This document shows, piece by piece, positions 29,019 through 39,295 of a stretch of DNA of 64,000 nt. The DNA comes from Scheffersomyces stipitis CBS 6054 (lineage: Eukaryota; Ascomycota; Pichiomycetes; Serinales; Debaryomycetaceae). Positions within the stretch are counted from its first letter, which is position 1. The number at the start of each line of letters is the position of its first letter. The notes beneath the pieces were generated by a model that saw nothing but the letters and a program-made list of their open reading frames with translations, did no database searches and had not been told where the DNA came from. The position numbers and the translations under genes are program-made. Where the stretch lies: positions 620,001-684,000 of the forward strand of contig NC_009068.1 of the NCBI RefSeq assembly GCF_000209165.1, in the 5' to 3' direction.

Positions 29019-30556
29019 CTACAATCCAAGTCCCTTGTAGATCAAAATCAAGGCACTGTCACTTTCACCGCCTCCAGCCAACGACTCGATCTTTTCCTTA
29101 TTAACGGAACTGACTTTGTCATCGTTGAATTTCCACCATCTTTCACCATCCAAATCCAGATCATCCTTGATAAACGACTGATAATGGCCAGAATCAGCAG
29201 AAGAACCAGCATGGGTGATTACAGCACTTAACTCGTATACAGAAGAAGGGTTTTCAGAAGTTTCTTCTACATTGAAGCCTTCAGGCAAAATGGACTTAAA
29301 CGAGTCGGAAAACTTGGACTTGATTGAAAGCAACTTCATCTCGTCTTCCTCCTGCTGTTCTAATGGGTTCAATGTGGTATCTTTTTTAGCTTTCTTAAAG
29401 TCCCGGATCAAATCTAAGTTGTCCTTTTCGATTTTTCTTAACTGGTCCCTGATACTGACCTTGTCAGACTTTATAGAATCATCCAACATTTCTGACAAGT
29501 CCAACTCAAATGGAAATTGAACTCTTCTGAGAATTTTGGACTTCTTCTGGGTGTCTCTTCTCCAGAAAAATCTGACAAAGTGAACAGTTAAGTACTTTGG
29601 CAATCTGGTGATCTTTTTCGAGACTTCGTACTCGGCATTGCTCTGTAATGTATCATTGTATTTTTCCATGGTATCTTTCAATCCGGCCAATAAGCCATCT
29701 CGGAGAAAGTTGGTCTTGATGTCGATATGGCAGTTCAATTTGAGTGACTCCTCAACGCCAAAAACATGCTCTTCTTCAGGCAAGGCAAGACACTTGGTAT
29801 CGGTATTGAACGTGAGTCTGAACGAGTCCTCTATTTTCAATTCGTCACATAAAACCCGCAAGATCTGTGAAAAGGCTTCTTCGGCATCCTGCTGCTTGTA
29901 AAAGCCATGGTTGTCTCTTTCAGCGAATTGAGGGAATTGGTTTCTAAAAAGAGCGAGAAACAAAGTAGGATTAACTTTCTCCTGTTTCTTGCTCATCTGA
30001 CCTACTAAACTTTTCAAACCCACGACCAAGGCATTGGTTGGACTTACACCAGAAGATCTACCAGCCTGATACAGACTAACCTTCTTGTTGACATCTTCAA
30101 TTTTAAACAAGGTCTGGAGCGAAGAGTTTAAATAACACGTGTTCCCCAAATTCACCAATCCTGAAGGGTCATTCGACACATTTGTCAACTGGTTCAGATT
30201 CAAATCCTCCAAAAAAACTTGTTTCTCTATGGGCTTTGAGGGAAGATTCTTGTCGGGAGTTCCCAACACCATGATAGGTTGTTTGGCACTGGCTACAATT
30301 GCAGAAACATTGTCAGTATCATTGACCTTTCCACCTTTTACTAAGATTTTCTGTCTATTAGGTGGAATACTGGTCAATTCCTGGATCTTTTGCTTGAAAT
30401 CTATACCCGTGGCATCAGCTTCAAGCTCAATGTCGTAGACCTTTCCAGCGTTTTTGATAGAAACTTCAAATGTAAGTCAGTATAATTGTCATCAAATTCG
30501 GCATAAACACCTCCATTTTATCCTTCCATAATCTACTTACCTTTCAAACTCGGCAT
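29019..30556 (-). CDS. UBP6: Proteasome-associated deubiquitinase Ubp6 (USP14), one intron after a 16-nt first exon
   Basis: Exon 1 is 30541-30556 (ATG plus 13 nt, MPSLK and one base) and exon 2 is 29019-30463, with a 77-nt intron (donor GTAAGT, acceptor AAG). The protein is about 486 residues, against 499 in S. cerevisiae. Splicing restores the ubiquitin-like domain: MPSLKVSIKNAGKVYDIELE, then PPNRQKILVKGGK. The USP catalytic domain follows, with Cys115 in GLVNLGNTCYLNSS and the His box in SADSGHYQSFIKD. Ubp6 trims ubiquitin chains at the 26S proteasome base. Without the mini-exon the frame has no ATG before the UBL, so the splice model is well supported. Confidence 0.92.
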
Positions 30557-31044
30557 TGTCGTTTGAAAGAGTTGCTTGATATACCTTTAAAGAATTCGAA
30601 AAGTGGCAAAATCGTATTTCTAATATTTCAGACTTTTGAACTTTTGATATTATGCGGTCGTGTGCAGAACAATACCCGATTAGGCATTAACATGGAACAC
30701 TTCGAAGCTTTTTGATCTCAAGATCCAGGGAAGCCATCAGGCCGTGAATTGAATTCAAATACCGTGAAACCAGATAGAACAAGCTCAACAATTTTCACTG
30801 GCTTTATTTAAAAAAATCGCCTAGAAATGATGGTTTAAAATTGTTGCAATTCTTTCTCAAATTGAACAACCTCCCTCTTTTCGATAAGAGAATTTCTGAA
30901 AAATTCCTCTGAAAGAACCATACATTTTCTGAGAATCAACTACTCTTTCCAATAACGAAACCTATGTACTACATTCAAAAACATAAATTCAACTATAACA
31001 GTTGACGCTTCTAAAATATCGAAGTCTCAAAAGGTCCAAAAAAA
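30557..31044. other. UBP6 promoter and tRNA-Tyr 3' flank
   Basis: 488 bp, AT-rich, no gene. It holds the UBP6 promoter and, at 31038-31044, a run of seven T on the minus strand that ends the tRNA gene. Confidence 0.5.
31038..31044 (-). terminator. Pol III terminator of tRNA-Tyr
   Basis: Seven consecutive T on the minus strand directly after the discriminator base of the tRNA. Confidence 0.85.
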
Positions 31045-31135
31045 TCTCCCGGGGGTGAGTCGAACACCCGATCTCAAGATTACTCTGAGAAAACCCATTA
31101 CAGTCTCGCGCCTTAGCCAGCTTGGCCACCGAGAG
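31045..31135 (-). tRNA. tRNA-Tyr (GUA) with a 17-nt intron
   Basis: The minus strand starts CTCTCGGTGGCCAAG and ends GGGTGTTCGACTCACCC plus CCGGGAGA, nearly identical to S. cerevisiae tRNA-Tyr. The acceptor stem CTCTCGG pairs with CCGGGAG (one G-U), with discriminator A. The anticodon loop CTGTAA gives anticodon GTA. An intron at 31081-31097 follows position 37, the canonical site, and removing it gives stem CGAGA/TCTTG. The A and B boxes are intact. Confidence 0.96.
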
Positions 31136-31952
31136 TTTTTTGTTGTTGAGAATATATTGTAGATTCTCATGTTCGCAGTTAATCACGCCATAATCACGTG
31201 ATCTATACACTTATTAGTAGTTGGCAATTTTTATGATTTCCTCGACCCTTCGGTATGAATTAGAGGATGATTTGTATAGGATGTAGTAGGTAGATTGGAG
31301 TTTAGTCGTAATATATGCAATTTCGTAAAAAAAGAATTAAAATGTGCAATTATTCCCTAATCTTGGATAGAGAAAGATATAGTGGATCAAACAGTCTGGA
31401 AGAGTGTACCATATGTTTCGACCAGACTTTCGTATCACAGTTCTTCCAATGTACTTACCAAGACTGTTCAATTAGCCGAAAATTATGGGACATACTTAGG
31501 CTTGTTGCAATCGTACTAAATTTAAGAACTCTCATTTGCAATTCATTACTTTCAGAGGTTGCACGTCTCTCTTTAGACCAACACCTTGTCTCGGTCCGTC
31601 TTTTTAGATGTTGACGTTGAATACCAGTGGACAGGGAAGTCTTCAGCTATTCTATGCTTTCATTTGGGTATCGGTTGTGTAGTCTAGAAGTTTCATACAA
31701 ATTTACAACTCCAATACTTTAAACCGTTGCTATATGTAAAAAAGTTCTATATCATTGAGATATCCATTTTCCCATGCAAACGCAATTTCCTAAGACTCAA
31801 ATACCAATACAAATATTGGCAAATGTACTTCACACCTCTCACCTTTTCCTAATGTACCTATAAATTATGAAAAGTGAAAAGTTATTATGCTGCGAAGAAC
31901 ATTCCACACTTTCTTTTAATTCTCATTCATAAAGGCATCTATATAGATTCAA
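31136..31952. other. Intergenic region tRNA-Tyr/ATG18
   Basis: 817 bp. TCACGTGA at 31194-31201 is a Cbf1-type E-box 59 bp upstream of the tRNA. An open frame of 99 codons at 31315-31614 starts with ATG but has no recognisable domain and looks fortuitous. Confidence 0.4.
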
Positions 31953-33698
31953 CTAATTACTTTCGTCAATCAAGGAGTACTGGTGCAATAAAATGCAGTC
32001 GCCTCCTCTCTCGGGATCCAACCCGTAGGTATAGAAGAACCCTTCCGATGTTACTACGTATATATGTAATAGGTTCAACGACAACATCTCCTTCAGGAGA
32101 TAACTATCCTTAGTTGGTGTGGTAGAGGACGAGTCGCTGTCTTTTCTCATCAAAAATGCCTGGGGTACCAAATCCTCTTGCAATTCGTTATTCATCACGG
32201 CTATGGACTTGACATCCTTGCCTATGGCATTGATCTTGAGCGAGGCAAAATGCCTCGTAGGTTCCAAGATCGACGAAAATCGCAGTGGAAGGAAGTCTCC
32301 CATCCTTTGCGCTGCTTTACGTCCCAAAGTCTGCGACGAGCGCCTTATCAATCTGGCTACCGATAGTCTATTTTGGTCTATTAAAGGTTCGTTTTTGGCT
32401 GCTTGTGAAGAACTTTCTCGAGCTTCTTTTACTAGCAACTCGTCTGTTCCAGAATTGAAACTGGCAAATGAATTTGACGAGCCTTGTGATAACTTACGCT
32501 GTTTATTGGAAATCACTTCGAGCGACTCATCGTCGTTGTCATCACCTTCTACAGCTTCATCGCTATCGTCGCCGTCATCAGCAAACTCATCGTCGTCTTG
32601 GGTCGATTCCTGCAGTGGACGTTCTTGCAATAAAGTCGCATCTTCTTCTTCTATTGTTTCGGGTTGAGTAGGCTTGGGCGTTGAAGCTTTCTTCTTCTTA
32701 TGCTTGTTTTCTAGAGCTTCCAGTTCTCCAAGTCTGAATATATGTACCGTTTCACTTGACGACGTCGCCACCACGTAATTGTTGTCTGAGCTGAAGCTTA
32801 ATGAGTAGATCTTTGTAGAGTAGGTGCCTCTGCGAAACTGGAAAAGCTTGACTCCGGTGGCTACACTGAAGACTCTTACAATGGTACCTTTGTCTGAGGC
32901 TGTCGCCAACAAGCTTCCATCACTGGAAAGTGTGATGGCAGCAAGTGCCGACTTGTGAGCCTCAATCACCGACATCGGTTGTAATGTGTTTAAATTGAAC
33001 ATAATTACGTCACCTACTCGATTGGGGCTATTGCTTACTGACAGAATGTTGTTGACGACAGAATTGGTGCCTCCATTGGTATTTATACCTGAAGCTAGCA
33101 ACGAGTCGTGAGTGATGGTTTTGGGAGGGGACGGATATGCTAAATAGTTGTTGCCGTCGTTATCGGGCGTAGTGGAAAGAGCACAGAGACCAATGGAGTT
33201 AGGACTGGTTTCAATAGTGTGTAATAGTTTCATGGTGGTGATGTCGTAGATATAGATCTGTTCCTCCAACAACACTATGAGTCGAGATTTCGTCAACTTG
33301 ACCTGGAGAATCGTCGACGGGAAGATCAAGTCACAAATGGTCGTTTGCCGTTTTGTGTTGACGATCTTGAGTTTGCGTGGAGATGAACCAGGCTCCTCTC
33401 CCAACGCTACAATGGCCAAAAGAGATGTACAGTATAACATCTCTATAATACCTACGGACTCTTCCTTGCGAATCTGGTAGCATTTGCCGAACTTGGGCTT
33501 GCAATTGAATATCTTGTATCCGTTATTGAGACCTACGGCGATGCACGAGGCATCTTGGTTGAAGGTGATGAAATTTACAGAGTCATCAGTCTTGAAGCTT
33601 CCAGTGACAGACGAGGAGCCATCGGTGGCAATGCTAGCTGAATACTGCGACAAAGTCTGGTGGAGACTTCCGGCAGCAGCAGACTGTGCCTTGAGCAT
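31953..33698 (-). CDS. ATG18: PROPPIN-family autophagy protein Atg18
   Basis: 581 residues. It is a seven-bladed WD40-like propeller with the phosphoinositide-binding LFQFRRGTYST motif (FRRG). Typical PROPPIN segments are VNFITFNQDASCIAVGLNNGYKIFNC, NYLAYPSP, VIEAHKSALAAITLSSDGSLLATASDKGTIVRVF and IYSLSFSSDNNYVVATSSSETVHIF. A long acidic, Ser-rich insertion (DDDEFADDGDDSDEAVEGDD...) sits in blade 6, as in Atg18. It binds PI3P and PI(3,5)P2 with Atg2 for phagophore growth and controls vacuole size. The size and full insertion favour Atg18 over the shorter Hsv2 or Atg21. The first 30 residues are Ser/Ala-rich. Confidence 0.9.
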   Translation of the reverse strand: MLKAQSAAAGSLHQTLSQYSASIATDGSSSVTGSFKTDDSVNFITFNQDASCIAVGLNNGYKIFNCKPKFGKCYQIRKEESVGIIEMLYCTSLLAIVALGEEPGSSPRKLKIVNTKRQTTICDLIFPSTILQVKLTKSRLIVLLEEQIYIYDITTMKLLHTIETSPNSIGLCALSTTPDNDGNNYLAYPSPPKTITHDSLLASGINTNGGTNSVVNNILSVSNSPNRVGDVIMFNLNTLQPMSVIEAHKSALAAITLSSDGSLLATASDKGTIVRVFSVATGVKLFQFRRGTYSTKIYSLSFSSDNNYVVATSSSETVHIFRLGELEALENKHKKKKASTPKPTQPETIEEEDATLLQERPLQESTQDDDEFADDGDDSDEAVEGDDNDDESLEVISNKQRKLSQGSSNSFASFNSGTDELLVKEARESSSQAAKNEPLIDQNRLSVARLIRRSSQTLGRKAAQRMGDFLPLRFSSILEPTRHFASLKINAIGKDVKSIAVMNNELQEDLVPQAFLMRKDSDSSSTTPTKDSYLLKEMLSLNLLHIYVVTSEGFFYTYGLDPERGGDCILLHQYSLIDESN

Positions 33699-34621
33699 TT
33701 AGGTACTAGAAAGGGGATGTAAAACAATGATAGTAAAGTGACAATGGATTGGAAGAATCTTGACTTCGTGCGGATATGATGAATCAAACGTTAAGCCCGA
33801 GGAGATACAAGTAATGAGAGATGCAACCAATAAAATGCATCTGTGGGCAACACGAGTAGTACGAATAATACCAGTACCTATGACTATGACCAGGGATATG
33901 TTTGTACAGAATGGAAATCTGTATTATTCAGTTATAGCAATATTTCAATAATGAAATCAATAACAATTGATCAATAAACACGAATCGCCGAGGACAAGAA
34001 TCGAGACCAGGGCTGCCAATTTGCAAATAAACTATTTCGCCGGTACTGTAGCAGTTCGACGAGTTCCAATGCTATACTGTTGACGTAATTCTCTGTGAAT
34101 GGAGTCGTCTATAGTAAGAATACGTTTGTGAGAAGACTGTTTTAAGAATGAGAAATCAGATTACATGAATTTTTCTGAGTGCGCATCCAGGCTTAAGTAT
34201 GTGAGCGCCTTAATATGCGAGCCGTATGGACGAACGAGAGTGGAGCCTAGGAGAAATATAAAAGAGAAGATGATAACGTAATGTATATACCAGGGATGTT
34301 TCTACGTTATTACCAAATTAAATGTATTTGTAATTATAATAAACTCATTGTTTCTCCAATTGTGTCACATGGAGTAATCATTTTGCAACTGGCCATGTGC
34401 TTTCACCATACAGTATAGAGACGAATGGTGAAAGTAGAGATGCTACAGCAAGAAATTGACAAGAAAAGTATTTCGAATATATCTTGTCAAGATTCTCAAA
34501 GTAGTTATGTCTTCACAATTTCTTCATTAGTCACAATTTCAACTTTTTTATTGCAGTTTTCGTAAATTTACTTTTCTTCTAGACAATGCCTTATAATCCA
34601 TGGCCTACTCAGAAGACTTCT
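33699..34621. other. Intergenic region ATG18/hydrolase
   Basis: 923 bp, AT-rich. It probably carries the ATG18 promoter and the terminator of the hydrolase. A 63-codon frame near 33760 lacks an ATG start. Nothing else recognised. Confidence 0.4.
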
Positions 34622-35599
34622 CTACAATTTTTGTGCCAACCAGGTGGTGAATTTGTCAACCATCTCTGGTGTGGTATCGTGGCCAACTCCCTCTTGAACA
34701 AACACTTCAGTGTTTCCATTGGTGTTTCCGTAGAGATCTGCCCATACTGTCGACAACCCTGTTGGAACAAGCTTATCCTCAGCTCCATAGGCGGCAAACA
34801 TCTTGATCTTGCTCATAGGGAAGTTCTCAAAGATCGCTTGGTCCTGTTTGCTCACGTAGCGGTGAAAAGCTTCTGGATAGTACTTCTCCTTTTGTTCGTC
34901 ACTCAACCCCAATTCCTGGTAATTGAAGTAGAAATACTTTTTGCTAAACTCAGGACTGTCAGGACGTCTCTTGAACAATCTGTTGATGAGCAACGATGTC
35001 ATATCGGGACAACCCACAACAGGATTAATGGCATCGACCAAATGGGGATATCTACTAGCAAATCTGATAACAGTGTGGCCACCTAATGAGTAGCCACTGA
35101 GAACGTTTCTGAACTTAATCTCAGTCAAGTACTCCTTTTTAAGAAGAGGCGACACATAGTATGCCAAGTTCAAATAAGAAGGCAAGTATTCCATGATCAA
35201 CTTGAGGTCAGCGATGTTTCCATCAATACTTGAGATCATATCCACTCCATGGGTATCGTTCCCTGAATTCCACGAAGAGTTGTTCTTTTCTGAGACTGTT
35301 CTTTCACCATGGTTTCTGTTGTCAAAGGTTACACAGATGACTGGAACATCTACTTTGCCCTTCTTTCCGTAGTACTGCTTCAAAATAGTGTAGGCAAGCG
35401 ATTCAGTGTACTTGTAGTCACCACCTCTTTGATGTACCAAATAAATCACGTTGATGGGAATCTCAAGCACGTTGACCTGGGTATTGAACGATTGCACATA
35501 CTCAGCTAACCCAGCCGAATTATACACATAAGTATTGATTCCACCAATCAAAAATGTTTGCTTCGAGTAGGACGAAGGATCGAATTCAAACAACTTCAT
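34622..35599 (-). CDS. Alpha/beta hydrolase fold protein, substrate unknown
   Basis: 325 residues. An alpha/beta hydrolase core is visible: strand VLEIPINVIYLVHQRGG, then VPVICVTFDNRNHGERTVSEKNNSSW (RNHG oxyanion region), the nucleophile elbow GYSLGGHTVIRFA (Ser in GxSxGG), and the late acid/His region with AAYGAEDKLVPTGL and VQEGVGHDTTPEMV. The terminal His in GVGHDTTPE is well placed. No signal peptide is seen. It resembles uncharacterised fungal serine hydrolases; I cannot name the substrate. Confidence 0.7.
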   Translation of the reverse strand: MKLFEFDPSSYSKQTFLIGGINTYVYNSAGLAEYVQSFNTQVNVLEIPINVIYLVHQRGGDYKYTESLAYTILKQYYGKKGKVDVPVICVTFDNRNHGERTVSEKNNSSWNSGNDTHGVDMISSIDGNIADLKLIMEYLPSYLNLAYYVSPLLKKEYLTEIKFRNVLSGYSLGGHTVIRFASRYPHLVDAINPVVGCPDMTSLLINRLFKRRPDSPEFSKKYFYFNYQELGLSDEQKEKYYPEAFHRYVSKQDQAIFENFPMSKIKMFAAYGAEDKLVPTGLSTVWADLYGNTNGNTEVFVQEGVGHDTTPEMVDKFTTWLAQKL

Positions 35600-36266
35600 C
35601 TTAGAATCGGTAACTGGAGGTGATAATCTATGTCTAGCAGAAAAAGTTGATAAAAGCTACTCCACATTTCGGATGCTCACTATTTTTCACTCTCCGCAAA
35701 ATACACTCCTCATAACCTGCGAATCAGAATGTATTAAAAGTGTACGAGAAATTCATGATTTGTGCAATGGCAATTTCTAGTAAGTGGAATGTTCTAATAT
35801 CGACGGGGTGTATTTTATGTGGCCTGATTAGAAAAATAGCAAAATATTAACAGTGTGTACTTACTATGAGTCTAGACATTTTTCTTTGGTAAATATAGAC
35901 TCGGATATGACCTTCAAATGGGAACCATCTTATTGAATTTATTGCAACTAGATTAAGTAGCTCCCAGATGCCTTAATTAATTCCAGTCTATTAGAATATA
36001 ATACTTTTACTTCTGAATAGAATTTGAAAAAAATTGAAATAAGATTGAACTAAAATTAGATAGAAAGATTATAATGGAACACAATTTAAATAATGAACCT
36101 TAAGGTAACAAACTTATTGGAAACAAAGAAATGATGAAACAACACGGTTACGTATATTTCAGTTATTCACATTCTATATAATTTTTACCAATGTTTTTTA
36201 TCCGTGGTTTTGGAAGTGGCGGAAATTTCAAAACTCTTTACCTAACCTCAATTGATTTGTATGAAT
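35600..36266. other. AT-rich intergenic region
   Basis: 667 bp between the hydrolase start and the glucanase stop, both on minus. Poly-A/T rich, no gene, no clear motif. Confidence 0.4.
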
Positions 36267-37718
36267 TTAATTCTTGTAATCCTTCAAGATGTCGTTCAAT
36301 TCATCTCTCAATTTGATGTTTTCAAACTTGAAAGAAGCAGCGAGTTCATCCAATTCTTCAAAAGAAAGTCCAACGAACAAGTCAGCGTATTCGTATTGAG
36401 CGTATTGAGAGAACAACTGGTCTTTGCTAACTCTGAACAACCAATCAAGTACTGTCCAGTGGTGAGGGTAGAGAGCATGGTGGTACTTCTCTGGAACGTT
36501 TTCAAGGATGTGGTTTGCCAAATTTTCATACAACTGGTTATATTCTGGGTCGATGTCGTTACCCCATCTGTCGAGACCCAACTTCTTCTTCTTCAATAAG
36601 AATTCACCGAAGACCTTGTACCACTTGGATTCAGGGTCAACGTAAGTCAAACCTTGGTAACCAATATCCTTGTACAACCAAATGGACCAGGAGATTGGAG
36701 TACCGTCACCAGATGGGTCACCCTTCTTGTAGATGGCCAATTGGTCCTTCAACACTTGGTAACGAGCTCTGTTGATGGTGTCTGGGTCTTCATCACCTCT
36801 TTCCTTAGAAGCGTAGACTGGACCGAATTCACCGTTCCAGACGGGAACATTGTGTTCGTGATGGTATTCAACCTTACGGTCGTATTGTCTCTTCAACTTT
36901 TCCTTTTCAGCATCAGAGGCAGTGTACAAGGTACCTTGGATGTTTGGGAAACCGAAAGTAGAGTAGTCATGGATGGAGTAGACGGCATTAGGGATGAAAT
37001 CCTTTGGAGCTGGGAATTGTCTGAAGTCCATGGAGTAGGTGTTGGCATCAAGGAAGAAGATATGGTTAGGGTCAATAGGTCTGATTTCGTCGTGCAATCT
37101 CTGGTAGAAATTAACCAACTTCTTATGTTGCGAAACGGCAGGCTCGTTCAAAGGGTTGAAACCAGCGACCCATGTGTTGTCCTTGTAGTGCTTGGCGAGT
37201 TCAATCCACAAGTTCACCATTGAGTCTTGGAAAACCTTGAAGTCAAAAAAGCTGGACTTGTGGATACCGGAGTCAACGTGCCAGTCCTGGTTCTGACCAC
37301 CTGGAGTAGCATGCAAGTCCAAGACAGTGTAAATACCGTATTTGGAACAAATGTCGATAACTCTGTCCAACCTTTCGAAACCTTTTGGATCAATTTTGAA
37401 CAAGTCGACCTCTTCGTCAATAAAGTGACGATAGTTAAAAGGAATTCTTAAGCAGTTGAAACCCAATTCGTTCTTGTAGAAGTCTGCGTCCTTTTCGGTC
37501 CAGAAGTACTCGTAGAACTTGTCAAAAAAGAAGTTGAACTTTTCTTCTCCAATCTTCTTCTTCAACACATTCTTATGTTCGGTTTCGTGACCAGGGTAAC
37601 CGGTGATGAAATTCTCCATGTTTAAGTGTCCGGCGATGGCAGTACCAACAAGAACAACTTGTTTGCCGTTGGCATCGACGATCTTGGTGCCTTTGGTGGT
37701 TAAGAATCCTGTAGACAT
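36267..37718 (-). CDS. GH5 family beta-glucanase, copy 2 (complete)
   Basis: 483 residues. The start is MSTGFLTTKGTKIVDANGKQ, the usual GH5 first strand, with no signal peptide. The acid/base is Glu192 in NPLNEPA and the nucleophile Glu297 in VWNGEFGPV. The LDLHATPGG segment and C-terminal helices match copy 1 at 1-1170. Most changes lie outside the region from KERGDEDPD to RWGNDIDP, which is identical; the end differs (ILKDYKN against ILKDY). TATATAAG lies about 100 bp upstream on the coding strand. As I recall, EGC genes adjacent to BGL genes are reported in S. stipitis. The cytosolic look suggests action on imported oligosaccharides or cell-internal glycosides rather than extracellular cellulose, but secretion by another route is not excluded. 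Confidence 0.92.
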   Translation of the reverse strand: MSTGFLTTKGTKIVDANGKQVVLVGTAIAGHLNMENFITGYPGHETEHKNVLKKKIGEEKFNFFFDKFYEYFWTEKDADFYKNELGFNCLRIPFNYRHFIDEEVDLFKIDPKGFERLDRVIDICSKYGIYTVLDLHATPGGQNQDWHVDSGIHKSSFFDFKVFQDSMVNLWIELAKHYKDNTWVAGFNPLNEPAVSQHKKLVNFYQRLHDEIRPIDPNHIFFLDANTYSMDFRQFPAPKDFIPNAVYSIHDYSTFGFPNIQGTLYTASDAEKEKLKRQYDRKVEYHHEHNVPVWNGEFGPVYASKERGDEDPDTINRARYQVLKDQLAIYKKGDPSGDGTPISWSIWLYKDIGYQGLTYVDPESKWYKVFGEFLLKKKKLGLDRWGNDIDPEYNQLYENLANHILENVPEKYHHALYPHHWTVLDWLFRVSKDQLFSQYAQYEYADLFVGLSFEELDELAASFKFENIKLRDELNDILKDYKN

Positions 37719-39295
37719 TATAGAGCTGTTAGAAACGTTTTGTTAGTGGTAATGAAAATTCTTTAAGAGTCTGTTCCCTACTCCTTATCAAAGATCTATT
37801 TAACTAACAAAAGGAGACTCTTATATACCGTGGGTAAAATATGGAAACCGTCAAACCTAACAGACGTTAACTAAACTTCCCGAATATTGTAGAGAAAACT
37901 GTGCCGAACCCAGTTCTATACCAGACCACAAGATTTCGCAGCCTTAGCGAGATTGTTGCAGCAGATGCCGACCCCAGACACAAAATTTCAAGTTTGTAGG
38001 AGCGCAGGGGCGGGACGACTTCTCAATGGGGAAATAAGACTGGTCACATGATACGAGCTGTTTAATTTCGCAACCAGACTTCCTGGCTATCACAACAGTA
38101 GCAACTGTTAACCGGCTGAGGGAGCCACTTGGACTGCAGAGATATGGGCCATAAATTACAAAGATCTTGGTATCAGATGCTTTCAAAGGCTCAAGAAGAC
38201 TAGTTGCAAATTTTGCCAGGACCGCGGGGCGGGCAGTCCACTGTAAAACTACCCTGACCGCCTAAAGAGCAATCCATCCCTGAACTGAAATTTCCTTGCG
38301 GGATATTCTTGGTTTGTCGATGTAAAGGATAAATAAACGGGACAATGAACAAGCCACATTATCAACACCCCATTTATTATATCGGCACCTTTATGCCATG
38401 CACTCCGCAGATTGTTTTAACCTTGCATGTCAATCGTACTGACAAATAAATATATGGATTGAGCTTCCATCTTGATTTGTGCCTGGAAAAATGCAATCTT
38501 TCGAACAGTTAATATGTTTGCAATAGGAGAAAAATCATGAAATTTAGCATTAGAAGTTGTTACAAATGCCAACTATAAATTATGATTAGTAATGGCTCTC
38601 GGGCGGCGACTATTTCTTCCATCTTGGGTTACATGTATTCGTCGATATGAATTATGACAACCTTTTATTTCACTTAATAAATTTTTTACACAATGTTAAA
38701 ATGTTTTATTAGAACTTCTTAAAATAAAATGCTGCCTGTTAATTGACCATTAGTATTTAATGCAATTTTTAATGATTTGCTTAGAAAATAATATGTCTAT
38801 GCAATTTGATTGACAACAGCTAGCTGTTTCTTGAATTCCAGCATTTCCTACCGAATTAGTAAAGCAAAACATAGATAGAGAATAAAAAAAGAAATCATGA
38901 TTGAGCTATTGTTAGACAGAAGTCTCCAACTAGCTCTACCATGAAGTCTTCCACCGAAACTTCTGAAGTATTAGATTCCGGTCCACTTTTTTATATGTTC
39001 TTTTGAACAAGCTCCCAGTACTTTCAGGCTATTCCACAATATGATTAAGATATTCTACGAATTTATAAACAAATCAATTTTGAAAGTGCCGATGGTTTCC
39101 AAAGTCAGATATATTTGTTGCACTTAAAACCTAAATTTTGTAATTAGAACATATATTGTCAACTGAATATTTCTCCAAATGAAAGTCTAACACCAGATGA
39201 TTGGTCTAGAAGGGTTAATTCAGTAATATCTACCATTTTTTTAAAACCACAAAGTTTGTCATTACACTCTCAGCTTCAACACCTAACGAAATTAT
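37719..39295. other. Intergenic region GH5/GH3 copy 2
   Basis: 1.58 kb. On the GH5 side are a TATA box (37818-37827) and two GGGGCGGG boxes at 38007-38014 and 38226-38233, similar to C2H2 zinc-finger (Mig1-like) sites. The GH3 side is very AT-rich. No gene seen. Confidence 0.5.
37818..37827 (-). promoter_or_regulatory. TATA box of GH5 glucanase copy 2
   Basis: TATATAAGAG on the minus strand, about 100 bp before the ATG at 37718. Confidence 0.6.

Noticed and set aside
31315..31614. 99-codon frame with several Cys, at first sight RING-like
   Set aside because: Cys/His spacing does not fit a RING, and there is no other support.
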